From the NCBI RefSeq assembly GCF_025685605.1, contig NZ_JAGTUT010000001.1, positions 3,906,001 to 3,970,000 on the forward strand: 64,000 nt of DNA, given 5' to 3'. Shown here in pieces: positions 16,624-26,506 of this stretch. Each line of letters opens with the position of its first letter. Positions within the stretch are counted from its first letter, which is position 1. The DNA comes from Granulicella arctica. Its GTDB lineage: Bacteria; Acidobacteriota; Terriglobia; Terriglobales; Acidobacteriaceae. The notes under the pieces are model-generated. The model was not told the origin of the DNA. It ran no database searches and worked only from the letters and a program-made list of their open reading frames with translations. The position numbers were made by a program, and so were the translations under genes.

Positions 16624-17547
16624 CTAGCTGCGGTACGGCTTGCTGTAGTGAGTGGACCAGTCGACGAGGTCTTCGTTCATGAAGCGATAGGCGCCGGATC
16701 GGCGGTTGACCTCGAGGAGCATGTACGCGTTGGGGTCGTAGCGGGTGGCGGCCATGCCAATGTGCTGGGGACCGTATGTGTGGGCGAAGTCGAGCCATTT
16801 GTGGACGTGGCCGGAGACGACGAGCTGGATGGTGTCCTTGTGGCGGCGAAGGATTGGCTGAAGGCCGAAGTCGCTGAACTCGGTGGCCTGGGTCATCATC
16901 AGGGGGTAGTGAACGAAGACGTAGGTGGGCTTGTGCTGGTTGAGCTGATCTTCGAACCAGTGCAGCTGCTCTTCGCCGAAGGAGCCGAGGCCTGGGTTGA
17001 AGTCCTTGGCAGCGTTGTCCTGGGTGCTGCCGAGGAAGTTGTTGAGGTGCACGAACTTGACGTCTTTATAGTCAAACGCATAGTAGGGTTTGGTGTTGAA
17101 CTTGGCCGCGAAGAGCCGATGGCTCATCTCGCGGGGAACTTTTCTCACATCGTAGTCGTGGTTGCCAAAGCCAATGTGGACAGGGGCTTTGAAGCCGTCC
17201 GTGATGACCTTCGCGTTATCCAGCCGGGTGCGATTCTTGAAGTAGAAGTCGTAGTCTGTCGAGGGATAGTTATGGAAGTAGTCGCCGATGAGGAAGACCT
17301 GTTCGATCTGCGGGGTGAGGGAGTTGATGAGATCGCGGGCCGAGGTGAGGCGTGGGGTCGTCAGGAGGATGGACTCGTTATCTTCAACGCCGTTCTCACT
17401 GCCTTTGACGTAGAAGTCGTCGATGATGTGCGGGTCTGCGATGAGCGCGATGTAGAAGATGTCAGGCGAGTGCTGGGCATGCTGAGCCCAGAGTGAGCGC
17501 GTGAGTAAGGATGCGGTGGCGAGCGTGGTGAAGGTGCGGCGGTCCAT
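16624..17547 (-). CDS. Tat-exported calcineurin-like metallophosphoesterase
   Basis: A 307-residue metal-dependent phosphoesterase. The N-terminus DRRTFTTLATASLLTRSLWA is a twin-arginine-type signal. All metal ligands of the family appear in order: ALIADPHIIDD (DxH), VFLIGDYFHN (GD), GFGNHDYD (GNH), VFVHYPLMM (H) and VVSGHVHKWL (GHxH). The start at 17547 has AAGGAG three to four bases upstream. It sits 72 bases after the receptor stop and 11 before the PI-PLC-like gene, suggesting an operon receptor-phosphoesterase-phosphodiesterase that releases phosphate or alcohols from organic phosphodiesters in the periplasm. The substrate is unknown. Confidence 0.9.
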   Translation of the reverse strand: MDRRTFTTLATASLLTRSLWAQHAQHSPDIFYIALIADPHIIDDFYVKGSENGVEDNESILLTTPRLTSARDLINSLTPQIEQVFLIGDYFHNYPSTDYDFYFKNRTRLDNAKVITDGFKAPVHIGFGNHDYDVRKVPREMSHRLFAAKFNTKPYYAFDYKDVKFVHLNNFLGSTQDNAAKDFNPGLGSFGEEQLHWFEDQLNQHKPTYVFVHYPLMMTQATEFSDFGLQPILRRHKDTIQLVVSGHVHKWLDFAHTYGPQHIGMAATRYDPNAYMLLEVNRRSGAYRFMNEDLVDWSTHYSKPYRS

Positions 17548-17619
17548 GGGGCTCCTTGTATGGAGAAAGGACGAGGGCGCCACCCGATGAGCAGCGCCCC
17601 TGTTTCTTACGGTTCCAGT

Positions 17620-20600
17620 TTAGAAGATGATCTTGCCGGCGAACTGGAGGACACGGGCGGGGAAGGTGCTTGCCGCGGTGACAACACCGAAGCTGGTTGA
17701 GGTGGGGCTGAAGGTGGTGCTTGCCGGGAGGGCGTAGTTGACCTTGTTGAGGACGTTGAAGGCTTCGGCGCGGAAGTCGAAGTGGATGCCGTCACGATAG
17801 ATGGCGAACTGTTTGTGGAGGCCGAGGTCGAGCTGGTAGAAGGGGTCGAAGCGGACTGAGTTTCTTCCGGCGCTTCCATACTCCTGGTTCGAGGTAGGGA
17901 GAGAGAAAGCGGCGAGATTGAAGGCGTTCAGACCCTGGTTGCCGGCAGTCTTGGTGCGCTGGGACTTGGGCAGAACAGCGTTGTTGGCGATCTGATTGGG
18001 GCGCTGGTTAAGGATGGTGGAGCCAGACTGGAAGCTGTTCGGAGAATAGATTACGTTGACGGGCTGGCCGGAGTTGGCATCGTTGATGACGGTGAGTTGC
18101 CAGCCGCCGAGGGCCTCTTGAAGAGCAAGAGGAGCCGTTGCGCCGAAGCTGCGGCCTTTGCCGTAGGGGAGATCATAGACGACGGAGAGGGTGTCGTTCA
18201 GTGGTTGATTGTAGCCAGAGACGCCGCGCTCGCCGAGAGAGTTCTGGAGGTTGATGCGTGAATTATCGCCGCCGCTGGTATCGAGGTGACCGCTTGCGTT
18301 GTCGATGGCTCGTGAGTAGGTGAAGGAGTTGAGGATGTAGAGACCGTGACCGGTGCGGTGCTCAAACTTTGTCTGCAGGCCGTTGTAGGAGAGGAAGCCC
18401 TGCGGCAGGGTCTCTTCGATGGTGGTGAAGCTCTGGACGGGTCGACGCTGCGCGAGTGTGAGGCATCCGCTGGTGACGGTCGTGTTGCAGGTTGCGGTGA
18501 CGGCGTTGGGTACGGACTGGTTGTAGTCGCCGAGGACCTGGAGCTTGACGCCGTGCTCTCCTACATAGGCGATCTCGAGGGTGCTCGAGGGACCTAGCTC
18601 ACGCTGAACGGTGAGATGGAAGCTCTGGACGTAGCCGGTGGGGAGATTCCTGGGGATGTAGCGCGCCTGGGTGTTGAGGTTGCTTTTCGCGGTGACGTTG
18701 GCCGGGCTGGTGAAGCCGGTAGGGTAACCCTGCGAGGAGGTGCGGAAGCAGGGGTTGGGGTTCGCCGGTGAGTAAGGTGCAGAAACCTGGGCGGAGGTGC
18801 AGACGGCCTGGAGGGCCTGGCTTCCCGTGACAGCGGGGTCTGCGTTGATAGGAGCCTGCACGATATTGGTGTTGACCACGTTGGGGAGATTGTAGACGAG
18901 GAGGTTCTCGCCGCCTTCGCGGTTGAATTGAGCAAAGCCCAGGCCGTAGCCGGCACGGACGACGGTCTTGTTGTCGATGGAGTAGGCGAGACCGACGCGT
19001 GGGGCGAAGTCAAGCTTGGGCATGTTGACGAGAGCGCGGTTGTAGAGTGAACCGGGCGACGCCGTAATGAGGGAGTTGGTGGTGGGGTCGAAGTTTGCGA
19101 GGAGATTGCTGGACTCCCATTGGGGAGTGACGAGCTCGTAGCGAAGTCCGGCGTTGAGGGTGAGTTTGGACGAGACGCGGATGTCGTCCTGAAAGTAGAA
19201 GTAGTGCATGCGCTGGTTGAGATGAGCGATCTGGAGATTATTGAGCTGATAGCTATCCCGTGCTCCGAAGAGGAAGTCGGAGAGGGAGACGGCCTCGCGG
19301 GTTCCTGTGTCTGCGCCTGAGAGAGCGGCGGAGGTGTTGACGTTGGTCGTGTTGTTGACGGTAGTGCCGTTGAAGCTGAATCCACCGTTGTAGGTGTCCT
19401 GACCGTAGACGGGATTGAAGTCGTTATCGGTCGTATAGATCGCCTGGTACTCATAACCGATCTTGTAGGTGCTTCGGCCGTGAATGTAGGTGAGGTTGAG
19501 CTTGGGGTTATAGAGGTAAGGGTTCTGGAACTGAGGGTTCGAACCGAGATTGCCGAACTGTGAGTAGAGATTGACGCTTTGTACATTGAGGCTGCGGACT
19601 GCGAGCGGACTTGTGGGAAGGCCGGGGATGCCGGTCTCCAGCGAGGGAAGATTCGCGCCATAGGGGCTCTTGCCGCCGTCGGTGCGGGTGAAGGCAAAGC
19701 GGGCGTCCAAAATCATGTTCTGGGTAAAGGTATGGGTGATGCCATCAGCGATCTGCTGATTGAAGATGCTGACGTAGCCGTTGCTGTTTCCACCTGCTGG
19801 ACCCTGAATGTTGGGCGGCGAGAAGATGTTGCCCTCGTGCTGAGAGTAGCGGACGAAGGCGGTGGTTTTATTGCCGAAGACGCCGTCGACGCGGACGTCG
19901 CCCTTGTCGTCCTTGATGGTGTCGGAGGGAAGGGAGGCGTAGTTGTTGGCAAGCGGGCTGCCGGGAACGTTGGGTGCGGGGAGTGCGGCGAGGATGCCCT
20001 TCGCAAAGCTGGAGACGGAGGGATCGTTGAAGGGGACGACGCCATTAGCGTAGATCTGGCCGGTGATGGGATTGCGAATGGAGACGCCAGCACCGGAGTC
20101 GGCTCCCGAGGCAGCGCGCAGGAAGGTATAGCCGCCATTGCTCTTGGCGAGGGCGCTGGTGCCGTTCTGGTTGGCGGTCGGGACGGTGGCCTGCAGGAGG
20201 GCATGAACGATCTGGCGCGTGCCTTCGTAGTCACCGAAGAAGAAAAATTTGTCTTTCTTGATGGGGCCGCCGAGAGTGGCGCCAAACTGATTGCGGATAA
20301 GGATGGGCTTCTGTGGTGCGCCGGTGAGGGTGTTGGTCGGCGGGGTGAAGGGTCCGATGGCGTTGAAGACGGTGTTGCGGATGTAGTCGTAGGCCTTACC
20401 GTGGAAGGCGTTTGAGCCGGAGCGGATGGAGACGTTGACGACTGCGCCGGCAGATCGGCCGTACTCGGCGGAGTAATTGTCGGTCTGAACCTTGAACTCG
20501 GAGATGGCATCAGGGGATGGCGGGATGGCCTGATTGGAGAAGCCCTGGTTTGAGGTGCCATAGGCATTGTTGTCTACGCCGTCGAGGAGAAAGTTGTTGA

Positions 20601-21165
20601 ACTCGGAGCGCTGGCCGTTGACGTTGAAGCTGGCGTCGCGGCTTGAGTCGGAGCCGCTTTCAAGCGCGTTCCGGCGGACGCCGGGGACGAGGGCCGCCAG
20701 ATCGGCGTAGGCGCGCCCATTGAGTGGAAGGTTCTCGACCTCGCGGGTGCCGATGACCTGACCGCGTTCGGAAGAGTCTGTCTCAAGGATGGCAGCGGCG
20801 GAGGAGACGGTGACGACGTCGGTCGTGGAGCCGATTTTGACCGCGACGTCGACGCGCTGATGGGCATTGACCTGGACGGTAAAGGGCTCGGTCTTGCTGG
20901 CATCGAAGCCGGAGGCGGTAACCTGGACGTCGTACTGGCCGATCTTGACGTCGGTGAATTGATATGCGCCCTGGTCGTTGGTCTGGACGGTTTTCTGGTC
21001 CTTGGTCTGCTCGTTGACGAGAGTGACTTTGGCGTTGGGTACGAAGGCCCCGGAGGCGTCACGGACGTAGCCGAGGACAACGGCGGTTTCAAACTGAGCG
21101 TGCAGAAAGAGGGGCGCGGCGCAGATGAGGGCCGCTACAGAAATCTTACAAAGAATGTGTTTCAC
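17620..21165 (-). CDS. Oar-like TonB-dependent receptor 1
   Basis: A 1181-residue outer-membrane protein. After the signal peptide (LCKISVAALICAAPLFLHA) comes a carboxypeptidase-regulatory-like domain (about 27-110: VLGYVRDASGAFVPNAKVTL, GAYQFTDVKIGQYDVQVTA). A plug domain follows with VENLPLNGRAYADLAALVPG, NNFLLDGVDNNAYGT and YSAEYGRSAGAVVNVSIRSG, then a long beta-barrel ending in an aromatic residue (LQFAGKIIF). These Oar-type proteins are an acidobacterial speciality for importing oligosaccharides or other large solutes; the ligand is unknown. I place the start at GTG 21165 because TTGGAGAA lies just upstream and it gives a clean signal peptide. It is followed by the phosphoesterase pair. 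Confidence 0.93.
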   Translation of the reverse strand: MKHILCKISVAALICAAPLFLHAQFETAVVLGYVRDASGAFVPNAKVTLVNEQTKDQKTVQTNDQGAYQFTDVKIGQYDVQVTASGFDASKTEPFTVQVNAHQRVDVAVKIGSTTDVVTVSSAAAILETDSSERGQVIGTREVENLPLNGRAYADLAALVPGVRRNALESGSDSSRDASFNVNGQRSEFNNFLLDGVDNNAYGTSNQGFSNQAIPPSPDAISEFKVQTDNYSAEYGRSAGAVVNVSIRSGSNAFHGKAYDYIRNTVFNAIGPFTPPTNTLTGAPQKPILIRNQFGATLGGPIKKDKFFFFGDYEGTRQIVHALLQATVPTANQNGTSALAKSNGGYTFLRAASGADSGAGVSIRNPITGQIYANGVVPFNDPSVSSFAKGILAALPAPNVPGSPLANNYASLPSDTIKDDKGDVRVDGVFGNKTTAFVRYSQHEGNIFSPPNIQGPAGGNSNGYVSIFNQQIADGITHTFTQNMILDARFAFTRTDGGKSPYGANLPSLETGIPGLPTSPLAVRSLNVQSVNLYSQFGNLGSNPQFQNPYLYNPKLNLTYIHGRSTYKIGYEYQAIYTTDNDFNPVYGQDTYNGGFSFNGTTVNNTTNVNTSAALSGADTGTREAVSLSDFLFGARDSYQLNNLQIAHLNQRMHYFYFQDDIRVSSKLTLNAGLRYELVTPQWESSNLLANFDPTTNSLITASPGSLYNRALVNMPKLDFAPRVGLAYSIDNKTVVRAGYGLGFAQFNREGGENLLVYNLPNVVNTNIVQAPINADPAVTGSQALQAVCTSAQVSAPYSPANPNPCFRTSSQGYPTGFTSPANVTAKSNLNTQARYIPRNLPTGYVQSFHLTVQRELGPSSTLEIAYVGEHGVKLQVLGDYNQSVPNAVTATCNTTVTSGCLTLAQRRPVQSFTTIEETLPQGFLSYNGLQTKFEHRTGHGLYILNSFTYSRAIDNASGHLDTSGGDNSRINLQNSLGERGVSGYNQPLNDTLSVVYDLPYGKGRSFGATAPLALQEALGGWQLTVINDANSGQPVNVIYSPNSFQSGSTILNQRPNQIANNAVLPKSQRTKTAGNQGLNAFNLAAFSLPTSNQEYGSAGRNSVRFDPFYQLDLGLHKQFAIYRDGIHFDFRAEAFNVLNKVNYALPASTTFSPTSTSFGVVTAASTFPARVLQFAGKIIF

Positions 21166-21387
21166 TGGTTCTCCAAAGGGATTGCCGTTCAGGAATGTGC
21201 TGATCGCAATGCAGGCGTTGCGAAACATTGGGGTAAGTCTCCACGGTAGTGCAGGTTTATGTATGCCAGATTGCAGTCAGGTTACAGTTCTGCACTGTGG
21301 CGCGAGCGGGGGCGTCCTCTGGAGCGACCAGATGTCCTTCGACCCTGCCTGGAGATTAACGCGGAACTGCTGGAAGGATGCACTGGG

Positions 21388-24300
21388 TCAGAAGGATATT
21401 TTGACGCCTGCCTGCAGAACTCGCGCTCCTCCCACACCGTTTACGTTGCCTACCCCGCTGCCGAGTGTTCCGGTGATCTTGCCGAGATTTGATCCAAGCG
21501 TAGAATTCGGCAGACCGAATGCGGGAGTGTTGGTCATGTTGAATGCATCGAAGCGCGCTTCCAGCGCCGACTCGCGAAAGATGGGGAAGCTCTTGAAGAG
21601 TGACAGGTTATCCGAGAAGTAGCCCGGGCCACGGAACTGGTTGCGCTGGGTATTCCCGATGGCACACGGGACTGGATTTGCAGCGGAGTAGGCAACGCAC
21701 GCTGCTGGCGCTGCGAATGAAGAGGGATCGAACCAGGTTGTGTTGGCTGCCCCACTTACGCTGTGGTTTACGCGATACGGATTGACTTGATTGACGGTCT
21801 GAGTGGTGCCTGGTGTGGCGCTCGTTGTCGTGATGGTGAAGGGTAGACCGGACAATGCTGAGATGATCGCTGACGTCCTCCAACCGCCTAATACGTAGGA
21901 GGAGATTCCGGAATTAAAGTGTTGGTGGCCCCTTCCGGCTGGCAACTCGTAAGTGATGGTCTGCTCGTAGTTCAAGGTTCTGTCGAAGTCCGCAAGGTTA
22001 TAGTTGCGACGAATGTTGCCGCTGTAAAAGAGCAGATTGCCATCCTGAGCACCAGTCTGATAGTTCTGCGCCTTGCCCCACGTGACAGCAGAAGCGAAGG
22101 CGATTCCTTTGGAGAAGCGGCGCTTCAGTTCAATCTGCAACGATTGATAGTTCGTCGAGAAGCCCTGAAAGAACTGGGTGACTGCAGCGGTCTTGCCGAA
22201 GGCTATGTTGAGAGGATCGTAGGCAGCACTCTGTCCGTAGACGGTTGGTTGGTTGATGTTCTGTGCGACATCGATCCGCGTGCCGTGGTTGGCAACATAG
22301 GCGATCTGGAGGGACATATCGAGTGGAAGAGCCTGCTGTATCGCCGCGTTCCAAGAGGAGACAGACGCGTTTTTAAAGTTGAGGGGAATGTAAAGGTTAG
22401 CCAGCCCGATCGTGCCGTTCGCGGCGCTTTCGGTGATCGTTCCGTTCGCTCCGAAGACGGCCGTTGGCGTTGCCGGTATGCCTGTGGAGTAATTGACGAC
22501 ACCTCCGGCGGGGTTTAGAGCAGCTCCGTATGTCGGTGTGTTCGTGTAGAAGGTGCTTGTCTTAATGGGGTAGTTATAGGCATAGGTGTTATCTACAAAA
22601 GGAACATAGCTTACGCCAAAACCGGCGCGTACGACTGTCGCATCGGTGACGCGGTAGGAGGCTCCGAGCCGGGGAGCGAAGTTCTTATAATCCGTCTGCA
22701 TGCCGAGGTTGGACGGGTTGCCGTTCAGGCCGGCTACGACCAACTGATTGTTGGATGGGTTGTAGTTGACGAAGCCGCCTGCCTTGCGCGGTGTTGCGGG
22801 CGGATAGAGTTCGTAGCGCAGTCCAATATCGAGGGTCAGCTTGGGGGTGGCCTGCCACTTGTCGGAGGCAAAGAAGAACAGCCATGTCTGACGGTACGCG
22901 GGAAAGGTGCTGTTTGTATCCTGACCAACCTGGTTGGGAACGCCGAATAACACGCTGGCAATATCGTTGGCTTGCCCGGTGACCGAGCCATTGAATGCTG
23001 TGGCACCTGGGGCTGAGGTCTGGTTTTCGCTGAAGTAGTATTGGCCCGCCGCCGCGTTGTTATTGCCCTGCAGAAGGTCGTCGCGAACGCGGCGGATGTC
23101 TGCACCTCCCTTGAGGGTGTGGTTGCCTAGGATCTTGGTCCAATTATTTGCAAAGTCAATATTAGATTCCGCGCGAAGCCAAGGCAGGGATGCCGAATAA
23201 CCAATGAGAGGGGACGAGAAATTATTGACCGAAAATGCGACCTGCCCGCTGCTGGTGATGACGTTGTTGGTGCCGTTTGGGCCGTTGCCGGGGATACCCA
23301 GCGTTCTGGCATCATTGGTTCCGTAGTCTGTCTGTTGCGCCGAGTTGCGCAGGTGAGCGATGCCGACGCGAGCTTCGGTCAACAGGGTAGGCGAGAAGAC
23401 ATGCCCGTAGTTGAAACCTGTGCTGTACGCCGTCGCGATGCCGGTCGCTTCAAATCCTCCGCCAGCCGGTCCGCCGAGGAACGAACCAAACAGAGGTGCC
23501 TGATACGTGTCCGTTTTCTGATGGCTAAAGCGTCCGCTCAGATGATCTTTGGCCGTGATCGTGTAGTCCGACTTGATGTCGTAGCTGATGGAATCCTTGC
23601 TGAAGGGTGAGTTTTGCGAGAAGTTGTTGGTTGTCTTACCGGCGATGTAGGCAGCAGATGCCAGATTTTGTTTGGGATCTCTTGCTACTGTGTCGAGCGC
23701 CTGTAGAACAGTGAGCCCGACCTTGGTGATGCCGGGGTTGGTGAGTGGAATGAGATTGCCGCTGAAGGGAGTACGCCCAGTGCCGCAGGCTGGTGCCGTG
23801 CCGCCACTCGTGCAATTGGTTGTGTTTCCGGTGTTGGGATCGTAGACCTGTCCGGAATAACCGCTGAGGTTCAGGTTTCCATTGACTACGTTGTAGAACG
23901 GAATGTTGGCGTTGACGGTCGAGGCTTCATGATCGGAGACGCGAAGAAAGTCACCGAAGAAGAACAATTTGTTCTTGAGAACGGGTCCACCAATCGAGCC
24001 ACCTGTGTAGTTATAGACCAGGCGACCATTGGGGCCGGTGGCAAAGAAGTTACGTGCGTTGACGCCGTTGTTCTCCATGTTCTGGAAGACCGATCCATGG
24101 AACGAGTTGGTGCCGGACTTGAGCGTCACGTTGACGACGGTACCGACGGCGCGGCCAAACTCTGCTTCAAAGTTGTTCGTCGTTATGTCAACATTTCCGA
24201 TAGCAGCGGCCGGCGGGACGAGGATGATGTGGATGCCCGTCCGCTGATCGTCGTCAATACCTTCAATCTGATACAGGTTGACATAAGAAGACTGTCCATT

Positions 24301-24861
24301 GGCGTTCACGGAAAGGTCGTTGTTGGCGTTGTAGAACTGCGAGTTGTTGAAGACGACCGGTGCCATTCCAGGCACTGTGTTTAGCAGCGATTGGAAGTTG
24401 TTACCACTGCTCAGAGGAAGGTCGGCGATCTGTCGCTGCTCTATGGTGGTGGAGATGTCGGCACGATCTGTCTGGAGAAGGGGCGGGGCGGTTGTGACGA
24501 GTACTGTCTCGGTGGTGCTGCCCGTGGTGAGGCTTACGTCGAGGCGTGTCGTCGTATTCGTGAGGAGCGTGATATTCTCGCGCGCCTCTTTCTTGAAGCC
24601 CGGAGCAACGATGGTGATGGTATAGGTGCCCGGGGGAAGATTCGGCTCGGTAAAATTGCCGCTCTCGTTTGTGACTGAGTTGTGTACCGAGCTTTGGCCT
24701 GTAAGTACGATCGTGACGGCAGCATTGGCGACACTCGCTCCCGTGGGGTCGGTTACCGAGCCGACAATGGTACCGCTGACTGCCTGGGCCAGGAGAAAGC
24801 CCGTGACGAAAAAGAGAGAGGCCCCTAAGGCAAATTTCAAGTACAAGTGATACAGACGCAT
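21388..24861 (-). CDS. Oar-like TonB-dependent receptor 2
   Basis: A 1157-residue receptor with a signal peptide (KFALGASLFFVTGFLLAQA), a regulatory-like domain (GTIVGSVTDPTGASVANAAV, GNFTEPNLPPGTYTITIVA), a plug (IADLPLSSGNNFQSLLNTVP, YQIEGIDDDQRTGI, FEAEFGRAVGTVVNVTLKSG) and a barrel ending VLQAGVKISF. It shares architecture with receptor 1 but little sequence, so the two are not a recent duplication. The ATG at 24861 has GGAGG five bases before it. The gene is divergent from the membrane acyltransferase-like gene. Base composition looks less GC-rich than in region 1. Confidence 0.93.
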   Translation of the reverse strand: MRLYHLYLKFALGASLFFVTGFLLAQAVSGTIVGSVTDPTGASVANAAVTIVLTGQSSVHNSVTNESGNFTEPNLPPGTYTITIVAPGFKKEARENITLLTNTTTRLDVSLTTGSTTETVLVTTAPPLLQTDRADISTTIEQRQIADLPLSSGNNFQSLLNTVPGMAPVVFNNSQFYNANNDLSVNANGQSSYVNLYQIEGIDDDQRTGIHIILVPPAAAIGNVDITTNNFEAEFGRAVGTVVNVTLKSGTNSFHGSVFQNMENNGVNARNFFATGPNGRLVYNYTGGSIGGPVLKNKLFFFGDFLRVSDHEASTVNANIPFYNVVNGNLNLSGYSGQVYDPNTGNTTNCTSGGTAPACGTGRTPFSGNLIPLTNPGITKVGLTVLQALDTVARDPKQNLASAAYIAGKTTNNFSQNSPFSKDSISYDIKSDYTITAKDHLSGRFSHQKTDTYQAPLFGSFLGGPAGGGFEATGIATAYSTGFNYGHVFSPTLLTEARVGIAHLRNSAQQTDYGTNDARTLGIPGNGPNGTNNVITSSGQVAFSVNNFSSPLIGYSASLPWLRAESNIDFANNWTKILGNHTLKGGADIRRVRDDLLQGNNNAAAGQYYFSENQTSAPGATAFNGSVTGQANDIASVLFGVPNQVGQDTNSTFPAYRQTWLFFFASDKWQATPKLTLDIGLRYELYPPATPRKAGGFVNYNPSNNQLVVAGLNGNPSNLGMQTDYKNFAPRLGASYRVTDATVVRAGFGVSYVPFVDNTYAYNYPIKTSTFYTNTPTYGAALNPAGGVVNYSTGIPATPTAVFGANGTITESAANGTIGLANLYIPLNFKNASVSSWNAAIQQALPLDMSLQIAYVANHGTRIDVAQNINQPTVYGQSAAYDPLNIAFGKTAAVTQFFQGFSTNYQSLQIELKRRFSKGIAFASAVTWGKAQNYQTGAQDGNLLFYSGNIRRNYNLADFDRTLNYEQTITYELPAGRGHQHFNSGISSYVLGGWRTSAIISALSGLPFTITTTSATPGTTQTVNQVNPYRVNHSVSGAANTTWFDPSSFAAPAACVAYSAANPVPCAIGNTQRNQFRGPGYFSDNLSLFKSFPIFRESALEARFDAFNMTNTPAFGLPNSTLGSNLGKITGTLGSGVGNVNGVGGARVLQAGVKISF

Positions 24862-25060
24862 GAGACCCTCCGGAACGGCGACGAGTAAAGCTAAGTACAT
24901 TGAGCAAGAGCAACCTACTCGCATTGAGGTATCCCGGTCAATCGTCAGAATGAGATGAGGCGAGGTTACGTTCAGGGGCTCCTCTCGGAATTCATCACAC
25001 GTCTTGCTCGGACCATCAACAAGCAGTCTCAATAATCAGAACAGAACGGAAGATGATTTC

Positions 25061-26293
25061 ATGACCAATGGCGAACCGGCGTTGTCGACAGGGATAGCGG
25101 GTCAAACGACCAGTACAAGAGTGGCGTCGATCGACGTCTTCCGCGGTCTGACGATGGCGGTCATGATCTTCGTCAATGCGTTGAGCAGTGTGAAGGGCAT
25201 GCCCTGGTGGACTGAGCACGCGCCCGGGAATGTCGACGTCATGACCTACGTCGACATGGTCTTTCCGTTTTTCCTCTTCATTCTGGGAGTGTCGATGCCC
25301 ATTGCTGTCACGCAGCGCTTGAAGCGTAATCCCTCTGAGCCGCAGCTTTGGGCTCACATCCTGCTTCGCTCGCTCAGCCTCATCGTTCTCGGTTACGTTA
25401 TCGCCAATGCGGAGAAGGCAGATATGAGGCTTATGCCACTCAGCGGAGGTCTTTGGGCGTTTCTGGCTCTACTCAGTGCGTCTCTCTACCTCAATGTCTA
25501 TCCCAAGTCGGAGCGATTTACGAGACTATTCGTTGTGCTGAAGTATGCCGGTCTGATCGGATTAGTTATCCTGCTCGGCCTCTTCCGTCGCTTGTCCCAT
25601 GGTCATGCAGCGTGGCTGGATCCGTCTTACCCTGAGATCCTCGGCCTTATCGGTTTCTCCTACGTTGCGAGCTCTATCCTTTACGTTCCGACGCGGCGGT
25701 GGCCATGGGCCGCTGTTGCATGGTTTACGATCATGATCACCTTCTGTTCGCTTTCAGCCGCTAAGGTTATTGCGTTCCCGGGCAGGCTGCCGCTATACCT
25801 GTGGCCGTTCGGCAATGGAGCCATGCCGGCCATCATCATGGCAGGTGTGGTCACATCGTCCATTTTCCTCCAAGCAGCGTCGGAAAAGAAGACACGTCGC
25901 GCCATGTTGACCGGCGGCGGCTTTGCTCTTACTCTGCTGCTTCTCGGCTTGCTTCTTACGCCGCTCGGCATCTCAAAGATTCGTGCGACGCCTACATGGT
26001 GTCTTTATAGCGCGGGCGCGGCTGTGCTGCTCTTTACCGTCCTCTACTGGCTCTGTGATGTACGGGGAAAGACAGCCTGGGCCGACTTCGTTCGGCCTGC
26101 AGGCGCAAACACACTACTTACATATCTGCTCCCTGATCTCTGGTACTTTATCTTTCTTGCTTTGGGCTTTGCCTATTTGGATACGCACCTGAACGCGGGG
26201 CTGCCTGGTGTCTTGAAGACAGTCTGCTTCACCGCGCTCATGCTCTGGTTCGCGCGATTACTGACGCGCGCAAAGATTCGGTTACAGATTTAG
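25061..26293 (+). CDS. Multi-spanning DUF5009/HGSNAT-like membrane acyltransferase
   Basis: A 410-residue protein with ten or so membrane helices, related to heparan-alpha-glucosaminide N-acetyltransferase (COG4299). The family start is clear: RVASIDVFRGLTMAVMIFVN, then PWWTEHAPGNVDVMTYVDMV and FPFFLFILGVSMPIAVTQRL. Human HGSNAT moves acetyl groups across the membrane to a terminal glucosamine, with an invariant histidine; EHAP here supplies a candidate. Bacterial members sit in sugar-utilisation loci and are thought to acetylate sugars at the membrane. ATG 25061 is the best start; an upstream in-frame codon at 25004 would overlap the divergent promoter. It lies between receptor 2 and a ROK regulator, pointing to an amino-sugar or glycan theme. 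Confidence 0.85.
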   Translation: MTNGEPALSTGIAGQTTSTRVASIDVFRGLTMAVMIFVNALSSVKGMPWWTEHAPGNVDVMTYVDMVFPFFLFILGVSMPIAVTQRLKRNPSEPQLWAHILLRSLSLIVLGYVIANAEKADMRLMPLSGGLWAFLALLSASLYLNVYPKSERFTRLFVVLKYAGLIGLVILLGLFRRLSHGHAAWLDPSYPEILGLIGFSYVASSILYVPTRRWPWAAVAWFTIMITFCSLSAAKVIAFPGRLPLYLWPFGNGAMPAIIMAGVVTSSIFLQAASEKKTRRAMLTGGGFALTLLLLGLLLTPLGISKIRATPTWCLYSAGAAVLLFTVLYWLCDVRGKTAWADFVRPAGANTLLTYLLPDLWYFIFLALGFAYLDTHLNAGLPGVLKTVCFTALMLWFARLLTRAKIRLQI

Positions 26294-26506
26294 AGGACCG
26301 ACTACCTGTAATCTCCTGAATCATTTCGCAACTTGAGGCTATGCGCAACAAGGGCTCATCCAAAGTGCGAGCAATGATGAACGACGGCGTAGCCCCAGTA
26401 CGGTTTCACTCTAATTTTGTATGATGCAGACACACTACCGCATCGAGTTTTTTGAACCACCTGAACGCTTCAGCAAACAGCTTTATACCGAGGTGGACTA
26501 AATAGC

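Noticed and set aside
18594..19697. 367-codon Ser/Thr/Pro-rich frame within receptor 1
   Set aside because: Out-of-frame shadow on the same strand as the receptor; no start signal or domain.
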